Shown here piece by piece: positions 8,403 to 18,778 of a DNA stretch of 64,000 bases; the first letter of the stretch is position 1, and the number at the start of each line of letters is the position of its first letter. The notes under the pieces are model-generated. The model did no database searches. It was given only the letters and a program-made list of their open reading frames with translations, and was not told where the DNA came from. The DNA lies in assembly GCF_001428485.1 (NCBI RefSeq), contig NZ_LMHS01000003.1, positions 851,626 to 915,625 of the forward strand, written 5' to 3'. The stretch is from Microbacterium sp. Root180. Its GTDB lineage: Bacteria > Actinomycetota > Actinomycetes > Actinomycetales > Microbacteriaceae. The position numbers and the translations under genes are program-made.

Positions 8403-9485
8403 TCAGCGCGTGAGCGCGTAGAACCGGAAGAAGCTGAAGTCCTCGATGGGGAGGATCTCGAGCCCCGCGAATCCCGCATCCTGGGCGTACCGCTTCAGGA
8501 TGCCGGGACGCATGACCGTTCCGGTCCCCACGCTCTGCTCGTGCGACAGGCCATCGGGCAGGCAGCAGAAGAGGCTGAACCCGTACATGATGCGCTCGAG
8601 ATCGTCGCCCGGAGCGACGAGCTCGTGCGCCACAGCTTCGTCCATCACGATCACCGGCCCGCCGTCGCGCACGGCGAGGCGCATGGCCTTGAGCACCTCG
8701 ACCGGCCGCGGCATGTCGTGGATGCACTCGAACGCGAAGGCCGCGTCGAACGGTCCGTGGCGCTCGAGCCCGTCGCCGTCGGCGTTGTGGAACGCGACCC
8801 GGTCGGACACGCCCGCCTCGATCGCGTTCGCGCGGGCGAGCGCAATCGAGGGCTCGTCGATGTCGAACCCATCGACCCGGAGCGCGGGGTACGCCTTGGC
8901 CAGCTCGATCGATGACCACCCGCCGCCCATCCCGACGTCCGCGATGCGCGCGCCGGGGCGCGACAGTGCCGCGTGCAGCTCGGGCACCGTCGCGAACGCC
9001 CCGGCCAACTCTCCGAACCAGGGGCGGTTCAGGTCTGCCTGCGCCTCACGGGCATCGGCGCCGAGCTGTTCCCAGCTCACCCCTCCGCCCGTGCGGTACG
9101 CCTCGAGGAGCGCCGCAGTCTGTGCGCCGGTCGCCGCGAACAGGCGTGACAGGGGCGCGAGATAGGAGAGGCTCGCGGCATCCGTCAGCACCTCGGCAGG
9201 TCCGGGCGGCAGCGCGTAGCGCCCCGCGGAGTCAAGGCTCAGGATGCCGCTCACAGCCTGCTGCTCGAGCCACTCGCGGGCGTATCTCGGCGATGTGCCG
9301 GTGCGCGCGGCGAGCTCGCCGGGCGTCGACGGACCGGCCTCGCGCAGACTTCGATACCAGCCCAATCGGTCGCCGAGGTAGGCCGACATGATGTCGACCC
9401 AGCCCAGGGCGGAGGCCAGCATCCGCTCGGCGAACTCGTCCGCGGACGGTCCGGCGGCTTCGGAGAGGGAAGGCGAGGTGGACAT
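8403..9485 (-). CDS. class I SAM-dependent methyltransferase with N-terminal winged helix
   Basis: 360 residues. Residues ~15-100 resemble the winged-helix dimerisation domain found before the catalytic domain in Rv2258c-like methyltransferases (GELAARTGTSPRYAREWLEQQAVSGIL). The Rossmann SAM domain follows with motif I IADVGMGGGWSSIELAKAYP, an acidic DGFDIDEPS loop and AFAFECIHDMPRPVEVLKAMR. The methyl acceptor is unknown. It stands alone, convergent with the LLM gene (23-bp gap), and a hairpin (9577-9637) lies upstream of its start. Confidence 0.88.
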   Translation of the reverse strand: MSTSPSLSEAAGPSADEFAERMLASALGWVDIMSAYLGDRLGWYRSLREAGPSTPGELAARTGTSPRYAREWLEQQAVSGILSLDSAGRYALPPGPAEVLTDAASLSYLAPLSRLFAATGAQTAALLEAYRTGGGVSWEQLGADAREAQADLNRPWFGELAGAFATVPELHAALSRPGARIADVGMGGGWSSIELAKAYPALRVDGFDIDEPSIALARANAIEAGVSDRVAFHNADGDGLERHGPFDAAFAFECIHDMPRPVEVLKAMRLAVRDGGPVIVMDEAVAHELVAPGDDLERIMYGFSLFCCLPDGLSHEQSVGTGTVMRPGILKRYAQDAGFAGLEILPIEDFSFFRFYALTR

Positions 9486-9576
9486 CGGAGGACCCCCGTT
9501 CGCGAGCGCCCCAGTGCGCCCGCCCTTCCGAGGGTACGAGCCGGGAATCGCCGCGTCGAGCCCGTTCGACGTAAGA

Positions 9577-9637
9577 GTTCGTCTGTACCAAACCGACGTT
9601 CACCGTGCGCGCGAAGGCCGGTTTCGTGCAGACGAAC
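9577..9637. repeat. intergenic inverted repeat, family G
   Basis: Arms GTTCGTCTGTACCAAACCG (9577-9595) and CGGTTTCGTGCAGACGAAC (9619-9637) pair at 17 of 19 positions around a 23-nt loop. It lies in the 179-bp gap between two minus-strand genes. Confidence 0.75.
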
Positions 9638-9664
9638 GCGGGCGCGGAGGCCGGAACGAGTGCG

Positions 9665-10111
9665 CTACCAGGCGATGAGCGAGACGGGGGTGATCTCGAT
9701 GACGGTGCTGTACCGGGCGAACATGGTCTCGACGGTGAGGCCGAGGCGCAGCATCCACTCGTCGTACTTGGCCCCGTAGGCGGCACCGACGCGCGCGGCC
9801 CACTCGGGACCCGCACCCGGCGAGAGGGTCGCGACGCCGCGGAGCACGGCGAGCTGCTCACCGTCGGCACCGGCCTCGAGATGCAGCAGCACCTTCGGGT
9901 CCGCCTCGAGGTTGCGCACCTTCGCGGTACGCGGCTCGCTCAGCACGAGGGCGCGATCGCCGAGCCACAGGAACCAGACCGGCACCGCGTGGGGGTAGCC
10001 GTCGCGGCCGGTCGTGCCGATCCAGGCGACCTGCTCGCCCTCGAGGCGCGCGAGCGTGCGCGCGTGGACCTCGTTCGAGGGATCGAAGGCGAACGGCTCG
10101 GGTGCGGTCAT
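9665..10111 (-). CDS. pyridoxamine 5'-phosphate oxidase-fold flavin/F420-binding protein
   Basis: 148 residues forming a split-barrel: VAWIGTTGRDGYPHAVPVWFLWLGDRALVLSEP, then KVRNLEADPKVLLHLEAG. This resembles the actinobacterial PNPOx-like group that includes F420-dependent reductases and biliverdin reductases; true PNPOx is longer. The ATG overlaps the pheA stop (ATGA), so it is the second gene of a pheA operon. The cofactor (FMN or F420) cannot be decided by eye. Confidence 0.85.
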   Translation of the reverse strand: MTAPEPFAFDPSNEVHARTLARLEGEQVAWIGTTGRDGYPHAVPVWFLWLGDRALVLSEPRTAKVRNLEADPKVLLHLEAGADGEQLAVLRGVATLSPGAGPEWAARVGAAYGAKYDEWMLRLGLTVETMFARYSTVIEITPVSLIAW

Positions 10112-11085
10112 GCTTCGTCGGGCTCTCCGCTGAGGAGTCCACGCAGCCAGTCGCGGGCCTCGACGAACACGTCGTCGGAGTAGCGCTCCGGGTAGTGCAC
10201 CACGGCGCGATCGGCACGCGGATACGACCCGAGGAACACCACCTGCGGACTGAAGCGCCGCAGACCCAGCAGGGCGTCGGCCATGCGCTCGTCCGAGATG
10301 TGCCCGTCCGCGTCGATGACGAACCGGTACCTGCCCAGCGCGTCGCCGATCGGGCGCGAGGCCAGCAGCGAGAGGTTGATGCCGCGGGTCGCGAACTGCT
10401 CCAGCATCTCGAGCAGCGCACCGGGGTGGTCATCGGGCAGCTCGGCGATGAGCGAGGTCTTGTCGGCACCCGTCGGGGGCGGCGGCGCGACCGTGCGGCT
10501 CACCAGCACGAACCGGGTCACCGCGTTCGGGTTGTCGCCGATCGCGGAGGCGAGGAGTTCGAGCTCGTGGTGCTCGAGGATCCCGGGCGGGGCGATCGCG
10601 GCATCCGCATCGCTCGATCCGTCGATGAGGCCCATCGCGCTGGCGACGTTGCTCGCGGCGGGGATGTGGGCATGCGCGGGCAGGTTCGTCGACAGCCACT
10701 GCAGGCACTGGGCATAGGCGACGGGGTGCGCGGCGACGAGCGAGACGTCCTCGATCCGCGCGCCCGGGCGGCCGACGAGGACGAACTCGACCGGCACGAG
10801 GTACTCGCCGACGATCCGCAGGCCCGGCACGGTCGCGAGTGCGTCCTGGGCCGTCGACACGCCGCCGTCGACCGAGTTCTCGATCGCAATCATCGCGGCA
10901 TCCGACCGCCCTTCGATCACGTCGGCCAGCGCCTCGCCGACGTTGCGCACCGGCCGCCACTCCTGGCCGCGCGCCTCGGGCACCTGAGCCAGCGCCGCCT
11001 CGGTGAACGTCCCGGCGGGGCCGAGGTAGCTGTAGCTGCGTCGTGGGGGGACGGATGCCGCGGTCTCGGGCGCCTCGGAAGTCAC
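10108..11085 (-). CDS. pheA: prephenate dehydratase
   Basis: 325 residues from GTG 11085. It converts prephenate to phenylpyruvate in phenylalanine synthesis. The dehydratase domain starts YSYLGPAGTFTEAALAQVPEA and holds the TRF motif in NAVTRFVLVSRT. A C-terminal ACT domain (LIAELPDDHPGALLEMLEQFATRGINLSLLASRP) is the phenylalanine sensor. The GTG is chosen because TAGGCT lies 7 nt upstream (leaderless pattern). The ATG at 11109 is in frame and has AGGAG two bases before it, but that ATG is the edge of inverted repeat A1, so a start eight codons longer is possible. Confidence 0.93.
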   Translation of the reverse strand: MTSEAPETAASVPPRRSYSYLGPAGTFTEAALAQVPEARGQEWRPVRNVGEALADVIEGRSDAAMIAIENSVDGGVSTAQDALATVPGLRIVGEYLVPVEFVLVGRPGARIEDVSLVAAHPVAYAQCLQWLSTNLPAHAHIPAASNVASAMGLIDGSSDADAAIAPPGILEHHELELLASAIGDNPNAVTRFVLVSRTVAPPPPTGADKTSLIAELPDDHPGALLEMLEQFATRGINLSLLASRPIGDALGRYRFVIDADGHISDERMADALLGLRRFSPQVVFLGSYPRADRAVVHYPERYSDDVFVEARDWLRGLLSGEPDEA

Positions 11086-11098
11086 GGGTGCCAGCCTA
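11086..11098 (-). promoter_or_regulatory. leaderless -10 element of pheA
   Basis: Minus strand TAGGCT (11098-11093), 7 nt, then GTG at 11085. Confidence 0.6.
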
Positions 11099-11106
11099 GC
11101 CCCGGC

Positions 11107-11198
11107 CATAACTCCTGCAGTTCGGCGCGATGGCGCGGAAGGGACCGCGGAAAGACGGGGTTCTTCCGTCGTCGCGCCTCCGAACTGCAGGAGTTATG
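11107..11198. repeat. intergenic inverted repeat, family A (copy A1)
   Basis: The left arm (11107-11130) begins CATAACTCCTGCAGTTCGG; the right arm (11172-11198) ends CCGAACTGCAGGAGTTATG. The outer 19 bp pair perfectly and CGCGA/TCGCG pairs again after a 3-nt bulge. The 41-nt loop holds a CGGAAG/CTTCCG pair. It sits in the divergent pheA-pgm promoter region, and each arm reads outward as AGGAG-TT-ATG in frame with the flanking gene. Confidence 0.85.
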
Positions 11199-11255
11199 CG
11201 CCGCGGGGCGAGGACATCCGTCGTCAGCCCCGCGACACGAACCCCCTGGACCGGG

Positions 11256-11267
11256 CAGACTGGACCC
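11256..11267 (+). promoter_or_regulatory. leaderless -10 element of pgm
   Basis: CAGACT (11256-11261), 6 nt, then ATG at 11268; weaker than TANNNT but with the same spacing as the other leaderless genes. Confidence 0.5.
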
Positions 11268-12908
11268 ATGAGTCGCGCAGGACAGCCCGCCGAAGCATCC
11301 GACCTCATCGACATCGATGAGCTCATCTCCGCCTACTACGACGTGGTCCCCGATCCCGCCGTGCCCGAGCAGCGCGTCGCTTTCGGCACGAGCGGCCACC
11401 GCGGCTCGTCGCTCTCGGCGAGCTTCAACGAGAATCACATCCTCGCCACCACCCAGGCGATCGTCGACTACCGCCGGTCTCAGGGCATCGAGGGCCCGCT
11501 CTTCCTCGGCCGCGACACCCACGGCCTCTCGCTGCCCGCCGAGCGCAGCGCGATCGAGGTGCTCGTCGCGAACGGGGTCGAGGTGCGAGTGGACGCCCGC
11601 GACTCGTGGGTGCCGACGCCGGCGCTCAGCCACGCGATCCTCGCCTACAACCGGGGACGGGATGCCGCGGATCCGGGCCGCGCCGACGGCATCGTCGTGA
11701 CTCCCAGCCACAACCCGCCCCGCGACGGCGGGTTCAAGTACAACCCGCCGAACGGCGGCCCGGCCGACACCGACGCGACGGGGTGGATCGCGGACCGCGC
11801 GAACGAGCTCATCGCGGCCGGACTCGCGGGCATCGCACGCACGCCGTTCAAGGACATCGACGCAGACGCACTGGGCGACTACGACTTCCGCGACGCGTAC
11901 GTGCGGGACCTCTCCGACATCATCGACGTCGAGGCGATCCGCAGCGCCGGCGTTCGCATCGGCGCCGACCCGCTGGGCGGCGCATCCGTGGAGTACTGGG
12001 CGCTGATCGCCGAGGTGCACGGGCTCGACCTGACGGTCGTGAACCCCGACGTGGACCCGACCTGGAGGTTCATGACGCTCGACTGGGACGAGAAGATCCG
12101 CATGGATCCCTCGTCGCCGTCGGCCATGGCGAGCCTGGTCGCGCGCCGCCACGACTACGACATCCTCACCGGCAACGACGCCGACGCCGACCGGCACGGC
12201 ATCGTCACGCCCGACGCGGGGCTCATGAACCCCAACCACTACCTCGCGGTCGCGATCGACTACCTGTACTCGCACCGGCCGAACTGGCCCACGGATGCCG
12301 CGGTCGGCAAGACCCTCGTCTCGTCCATGATCATCGACCGGGTCGCGGCATCCCTCGGCCGCTCCCTGCTCGAGGTGCCGGTCGGGTTCAAATGGTTCGT
12401 CCCCGGCTTGCTCGACGGCTCCGTCGCGTTCGGCGGCGAGGAGTCCGCCGGCGCGTCCTTTCTCCGCAAGGACGGCACCGTCTGGACGACCGACAAGGAC
12501 GGCATCCTGCTGTGCCTGCTCGCGGCCGAGATCCTGGCGGTCACCGGCAAGACGCCGTCGCAGCGGTACGCCGAGCTCGAGGCCGAGTTCGGCTCGTCGG
12601 CCTACCAGCGGGTCGATGCTCCGGCCAGCCCCGCGCAGAAGGCGGCGCTGGGCAAACTCGCGCCCGCCGCCGTCACCGCGACCGAGCTCGCCGGCGAGGC
12701 GATCACGGCGAAGCTCTCGCACGCGCCCGGCAACGGCGCGGCGATCGGGGGGCTGAAGGTGCAGACCGAGCACGCCTGGTTCGCCGCGCGCCCCTCGGGC
12801 ACCGAAGACGTCTACAAGCTCTACGCCGAATCGCTCAAGGGCCCCGACCACCTCGCCGAGGTGCAGGAAGAGGCGCGCGCGGTCGTCTCGGCGGCACTCG
12901 GGAGCTGA
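11268..12908 (+). CDS. pgm: phosphoglucomutase (alpha-D-glucose-specific)
   Basis: 546 residues, the same length as the E. coli enzyme. It interconverts glucose-1-phosphate and glucose-6-phosphate, linking galactose catabolism to glycolysis. AFGTSGHRG at 38-46 is followed by the catalytic phosphoserine S147 in VVTPSHNPPRDGG, the metal loop GNDADADRHG and the phosphate-binding SGTED near the C-terminus. ATG 11268 fits the known N-terminus and a -10-like hexamer 6 nt upstream; an in-frame ATG at 11196 with AGGAG lies in repeat arm A1. Being next to two LacI genes and galTK suggests a shared role in galactose use. Confidence 0.96.
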   Translation: MSRAGQPAEASDLIDIDELISAYYDVVPDPAVPEQRVAFGTSGHRGSSLSASFNENHILATTQAIVDYRRSQGIEGPLFLGRDTHGLSLPAERSAIEVLVANGVEVRVDARDSWVPTPALSHAILAYNRGRDAADPGRADGIVVTPSHNPPRDGGFKYNPPNGGPADTDATGWIADRANELIAAGLAGIARTPFKDIDADALGDYDFRDAYVRDLSDIIDVEAIRSAGVRIGADPLGGASVEYWALIAEVHGLDLTVVNPDVDPTWRFMTLDWDEKIRMDPSSPSAMASLVARRHDYDILTGNDADADRHGIVTPDAGLMNPNHYLAVAIDYLYSHRPNWPTDAAVGKTLVSSMIIDRVAASLGRSLLEVPVGFKWFVPGLLDGSVAFGGEESAGASFLRKDGTVWTTDKDGILLCLLAAEILAVTGKTPSQRYAELEAEFGSSAYQRVDAPASPAQKAALGKLAPAAVTATELAGEAITAKLSHAPGNGAAIGGLKVQTEHAWFAARPSGTEDVYKLYAESLKGPDHLAEVQEEARAVVSAALGS

Positions 12909-12964
12909 GTCGCGGGACCATCGGCCCTGCGGCGACACCCCTGACCCGGAGGCTGTTCCAGGCC

Positions 12965-12976
12965 TAGAATCTGGCC
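12965..12976 (+). promoter_or_regulatory. leaderless -10 element of the LacI gene at 12977
   Basis: TAGAAT (12965-12970), 6 nt, then GTG 12977. CCAG...CTGG and GGCC...GGCC half-sites overlap it and could be an autoregulatory operator (weak). Confidence 0.6.
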
Positions 12977-14011
12977 GTGAGCGAGATGCACGCGCCTGCC
13001 CGAGGCGCAGCAACATTGCACGACGTCGCACGCGAGGCCGGTGTGTCCCTGGCGACCGCCTCTCGCGTGCTCAACGGTTCGACCCGCAAGGTGGCCGAGA
13101 GCTACCGCGAGCGGGTCGAAGCCGCGGCCGAGATGCTCGGCTACACCGCCAACCTCTCCGCGCAGGCGACGGCACGCGGCACGTCCGCCGTCGTCGGCCT
13201 CGTGGTCGCCGACATCGCCGATGCCGCGCTCGGCCAGCTGGCCGCCGGCGTCGCGCGCGGCGCGGAGGAAGCCGGCCTCGTGGTGACGATCGCCGTGACC
13301 GGACGAGATCCGCTGCGCGAGGTGGCCGTCGTTCGCGCCCTGCGCGGCCACCGCCCGCGCGGGCTGATCCTCGGCGCGTCCCGCACGGAGGGGCCTGACG
13401 CCACCGATCTGCAGTCGGAGCTCGAGGCGCTCGCAGGCACCGGGGGGCGGGTCGTCGTGCTGGGCCGCCGAACTTCGGGTCTGCGGGCCGTCGGCACCGA
13501 CGAGCGCGCCGGGGCCGCGGCGCTGGGTGAGACGCTCGCCCGCCTGGGCTACCGCGCCGCGGTGATCGTCGCCGCGGACGAGGGAATCCGCACCTTCGAC
13601 GACCGCGTCGCCGGCTTCTCGGACGGCTTCACCACCGGCGGCGGCACGATCCTCGACGTGCGTCGCGCGGGCTTCACCCGTGAGGCGGGGTACGCGAGCG
13701 CGCAGGCGCTGATCGACGAGGGCGTCACGGCGGGGACCGTCGTGGTCGGCATCCGCGATGTCGTCGCGATCGGGGTCATGTCGGCGCTCCGCGAGGCGGG
13801 GCGCCGGGTCGGGGAGGACGTCGCGGTGGCCGGGTTCGACGACATCCCGTTCGCGCAGGATGCCGCACCCGGGCTCACCACGGTGCGCGTCCCTCTCGAG
13901 GAGCTCGGCTACCGCGCGGTGCGCGCGGTCGTGGAACCCGAGTGGGATGCCGCGTCCCCGCTGCTCCCCGTCGAAGTGGTCGTACGCGGCAGCACACCGC
14001 CGCGCGCCTGA
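12977..14011 (+). CDS. LacI family transcriptional regulator, target unknown
   Basis: 344 residues. The HTH reads TLHDVAREAGVSLATASRVLNGS, the hinge NLSAQATARGTS, followed by a sugar-binding domain ending DVAVAGFDDIPFAQDAAPGLTTVRVP. GTG 12977 has TAGAAT 6 nt upstream. It stands between pgm and a convergent second LacI gene with a 2-bp gap and faces no metabolic operon, so its target is not evident; pgm or a distant locus is possible. The window has five LacI genes and this is the only one without a divergent partner. Confidence 0.9.
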   Translation: MSEMHAPARGAATLHDVAREAGVSLATASRVLNGSTRKVAESYRERVEAAAEMLGYTANLSAQATARGTSAVVGLVVADIADAALGQLAAGVARGAEEAGLVVTIAVTGRDPLREVAVVRALRGHRPRGLILGASRTEGPDATDLQSELEALAGTGGRVVVLGRRTSGLRAVGTDERAGAAALGETLARLGYRAAVIVAADEGIRTFDDRVAGFSDGFTTGGGTILDVRRAGFTREAGYASAQALIDEGVTAGTVVVGIRDVVAIGVMSALREAGRRVGEDVAVAGFDDIPFAQDAAPGLTTVRVPLEELGYRAVRAVVEPEWDAASPLLPVEVVVRGSTPPRA

Positions 14012-14013
14012 GT

Positions 14014-15012
14014 TCAGCGCGCGGCGCGGAGTGCGGCGGTGCTGGCCCGCACGGCCAGGACCGTGGGCACGGTGTGGAAGGCGGTCGCACCGTCTTCGAT
14101 GGCCGCGACGAGAGCGGCCACGGCCAGCTCGCCGAGGCGGTCGAAGTCCTGACGCACGGTCGTGAGCGGCGGACGGTAGTCGGCGGCGTCGGCGATGTCG
14201 TCGAATCCCACCACCGACACATCGCCGGGTACCGGCCGGCCCGCGTCGGCGAACGCGCGGATCGCGCCCAGCGCCGTCTGGTCGTTCGCCGCGAACACGG
14301 CCGTGACGGCGGGATCGGCCGCGAGCGCCGTGGCCGCGAGGTGACCGGATGCCGCCGTCCAGTCGCCGCGCGCCATCGGCGGGCTCTCGCAGCCGGCCTC
14401 GGCGAGCGCCTCTCGCCAGCCCCGTTCGCGCTCCGCGGCCGCGAACGACCCGACGGGCCCGGCGAGGTGGTGGACGGTGGCATGGCCCAGGCCCAGCAGG
14501 TGCGCCGTCGCGGCGTGCGCCCCCTCCGCATGATCGGACTGGACGACGCCGACGCCCGGGGTCCCGGGGGGTGCGTCGACGACGACCAGGCGCAGCCCGC
14601 GCGGCGCGGAGGTTCCCCGTGCCGCCGCGGTGGCCTCGTTGAGCACGACCGCACCGTCCACGCCCTGATCGCTCAGCCGCTCGAAGGCGGACGCGACATC
14701 GGGCTCGGTGCCGAGCGTCACGACGGTGAGCGCGTAGCCGCGGCCGGCCGCGGCATCCGCCACCGCCTGCAGCATGCGGGAGTTGCCGACCGTGGCGAGC
14801 GTCGACACCACGAGGCCGATCGTCTGGGTGCGGCCGGTCCGGAGGGCGCGGGCGGCGCGATGCGGCCGGTAGCCGAGCCGGGCCATCGCGGACTCGACGC
14901 GGGCCCGCGTGGCGGGGTCCACGCGCGGGCTGTCGTTCACGACCCTGGAGACGGTCTGGCCGGACACGCCCGCGGCGGTCGCGACGTCGGCCATCGACAC
15001 CCGTCGCTCCAT
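14014..15012 (-). CDS. LacI family repressor of the galTK operon
   Basis: 332 residues. HTH MADVATAAGVSGQTVSRVVNDSPRV, hinge HRAARALRTGRT, sugar-binding domain ending VVGFDDIADAADYRPPLTTVRQDFDRLG. GAGGAGG four bases before ATG 15012 supports this start. It is divergent from galT with a 91-bp gap holding two operators, one over its own -10 (TAACGT, 15076-15071) and one over the galT start. Galactose or galactose-1-phosphate as inducer is inferred from context. Confidence 0.9.
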   Translation of the reverse strand: MERRVSMADVATAAGVSGQTVSRVVNDSPRVDPATRARVESAMARLGYRPHRAARALRTGRTQTIGLVVSTLATVGNSRMLQAVADAAAGRGYALTVVTLGTEPDVASAFERLSDQGVDGAVVLNEATAAARGTSAPRGLRLVVVDAPPGTPGVGVVQSDHAEGAHAATAHLLGLGHATVHHLAGPVGSFAAAERERGWREALAEAGCESPPMARGDWTAASGHLAATALAADPAVTAVFAANDQTALGAIRAFADAGRPVPGDVSVVGFDDIADAADYRPPLTTVRQDFDRLGELAVAALVAAIEDGATAFHTVPTVLAVRASTAALRAAR

Positions 15013-15065
15013 CTCGCCTCCTCGCCCCGGTCGATGCGCGCCGTGCGCCGTCGAGAATCCAGGAA

Positions 15066-15079
15066 TGTTGACGTTACCA
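15066..15079. promoter_or_regulatory. operator of the gal regulator, over the repressor's own -10
   Basis: TGTTGACGTTACCA, matching the site at 15097-15110 in TGTTGACGT; half-palindromic around ACGT. Confidence 0.7.
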
Positions 15080-15091
15080 CGCGTCGCTTGC

Positions 15092-15103
15092 TACCGTGTT
15101 GAC
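15092..15103 (+). promoter_or_regulatory. leaderless -10 element of galT
   Basis: TACCGT (15092-15097), 6 nt, then GTG 15104. The operator 15097-15110 spans the start site. Confidence 0.65.
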
Positions 15104-15110
15104 GTGAACA
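15097..15110. promoter_or_regulatory. operator of the gal regulator over the galT start
   Basis: TGTTGACGTGAACA, a palindrome TGTT-n-ACGT-n-AACA except at the two symmetric variable positions. It overlaps both the predicted transcription start and the start codon of galT. Confidence 0.78.
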
Positions 15111-16278
15111 TTCCTGCGATCTCAACGGGCGAACCCCTCGGCAACGGCGTCGTCAAGCGCCCGACCCGGCTCGCCGACGGGCGTGAGCTGATCTACTACG
15201 ACGACCCCGGCACGAGCCTCGGCTCCGAGCGCCGCGTCGACGCCCGCGACCTCGCACCGCGCCCCGACACGGCGACGATGCGCCGCGATGTGCTCACCGG
15301 CGACTGGGTGTCGGTCGCAGCCGCGCGGCAGAACCGGGCCTTCCTGCCTCCGGCGCACCTCGACCCGCTCGCGCCGCAGTCGGCATCGAATCCGTCGGAG
15401 ATCCCCTCGCGGTACGACGTCGCCGTGTTCGAGAACAAGTCGCCGTCGTTCGGTCCCGCCCTCGCCTCTGCCCACGACGGCGTCCCGGCCGGCGTCGACG
15501 CCCCGCGCGACCTCGCCGACCTCGATGCCCCGGGCCTCGGCCGCACCCGCACCTCCGTCGGCCGCTGCGAGGTCGTCTGCTTCAGCCCCGAGCACTCCGG
15601 CTCGTTCGGCACGCAGACCCCCACGCGCGCCCGCACCGTCATTGAGGCTTGGGCCGACCGCACCGCGGCGCTCTCCGCCCTCCCCGGGGTCGAGCAGGTG
15701 TTCCCGTTCGAGAACCGCGGCGAGGCCATCGGCGTGACTCTCCCCCACCCGCACGGGCAGATCTACGCCTATCCCTACATCACGCCGCGCACGGCCGGGC
15801 TGCTCGCCTCGATCGAGCGAGAGGGCGCCGACCTGTTCGATCGCATCCTCGACTTCGAGCGTGAATCGAACCGCGTCATCCTCTCCGGCGAGCACTGGAC
15901 CGCGTTCGTGCCGTTCGCCGCACGCTGGCCGCTCGAGGTGCACGTGCTCCCGCATCGTCACGTCGCGGACATCTCGGAGACGACGGATGCCGAGCGCGAC
16001 GAGCTCGCTCCCCTCTACCTGCGCCTCCTGCGCGGCGTCGACGCCCTGTACGACACCGAGACGCCCTACATCGCCGCATGGCACCAGGCTCCTGTGAACC
16101 GCGGGCGCGACACCGTGCGTCTGAACCTGCAGCTGACCTCGCCCCGCCGCGCCGCCGACAAGCTGAAGTTCCTCGCCGGCTCCGAGGCGGCGATGGGCGC
16201 GTGGATCGGGGACGTCCCGCCCGAGTCCGCGGCGACGCGGCTGCGCGAGGCGGTCGCCTCGATCCCCGAGGTGACCCT

Positions 16279-16282
<4 letters not shown>
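15104..16282 (+). CDS. galT: galactose-1-phosphate uridylyltransferase
   Basis: 392 residues from GTG 15104. It swaps UMP between UDP-glucose and galactose-1-phosphate in the Leloir pathway. The active-site HPH motif is at 215-217 in VTLPHPHGQIYAYPYI, with H217 as the UMP-accepting residue by family knowledge. SPEHSGSFG, EVHVLPHRHV and NRGRDTVRLNLQL are conserved GalT blocks. The start follows TACCGT-N6 and begins VNIPAISTG; the frame is open upstream but only through the operator. It overlaps galK by GTGA. Confidence 0.95.
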
Positions 16283-17454
<1,172 letters not shown>

Positions 17455-17498
17455 CGTCACGCGTTCACCGGGGCGCGATCGTCAACCCCTGGATCTGA

Positions 17499-18406
<908 letters not shown>

Positions 18407-18653
18407 GTCGGCGCCCGTCGCCGGGTTCGGCGGGTCCTCCGGCTGACGCTTTCCGGCCAGGTCTCACGCACGCGGAGGGTTTTCAGGAAGCGTTGCACTC
18501 GTCTTGCGCTTGTCTTGCGCTTCACCCGGCAGGATCGATATCACCGAGCGATGCCGGACTCGGGGAAGGGCACCGGCATCACCGGGGACGAGGGCCGTGG
18601 GGGCGGTCGGACGATTCTGTCGTGGGGGGCGGCGGGATCCGTCTCACTCGTGA

Positions 18654-18682
18654 GAATGGCCGCTTCTGGGGAGCGGCCATTC
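18654..18682. terminator. hairpin, possible terminator for the plus-strand hydrolase gene
   Basis: GAATGGCCGCT and AGCGGCCATTC pair perfectly over 11 bp with a 7-nt loop. No U-run follows, as is common for actinobacterial terminators. It lies 250 bp past the hydrolase stop. Confidence 0.55.
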
Positions 18683-18705
18683 GCATGTCCGGGCATAGAT
18701 TCCCG

Positions 18706-18742
18706 ACGGATGCCCCGGCACGGGAGGTGCCGGAGCATCCGT
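18706..18742 (-). terminator. terminator hairpin of the lamin-tail protein gene
   Basis: The arm ACGGATGCCCCGGCAC pairs with GTGCCGGAGCATCCGT over 15 of 16 positions with a 5-nt loop, 37 bp past the stop codon. The left arm is identical to that of the terminator at 22096-22135. Confidence 0.75.
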
Positions 18743-18778
18743 CTGGCCTGTCAGAAACGCGGATGCCGTTCGCTGCGT

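Larger units (their letters stand above)
18407..18778. other. non-coding stretch with hairpins and a short tandem repeat
   Basis: 372 bp between the convergent hydrolase and lamin-tail genes. It contains a tandem 11-mer CTTGCGCTTGT (18504-18526 area), a perfect 11-bp hairpin at 18654-18682 and the terminator at 18706-18742. Open frames here lack homology, codon signal and ribosome sites. The region from the tandem repeat to the 18654 hairpin could be a small RNA, but no clear promoter supports that. Confidence 0.5.

Noticed and set aside
11086..11109. ATG 11109 as the certain pheA start
   Set aside because: Its ribosome site is repeat arm sequence, and a leaderless -10 at 7 nt from GTG 11085 fits the pattern of other genes; kept as an alternative.
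12977..15012. The two convergent LacI genes as a recent duplication
   Set aside because: Their sequences differ throughout outside the family motifs; no shared DNA blocks were seen.
18515..18778. A small gene between the hydrolase and the wall-protein terminator
   Set aside because: The frame runs through two perfect hairpins, has no homology and no ribosome site.
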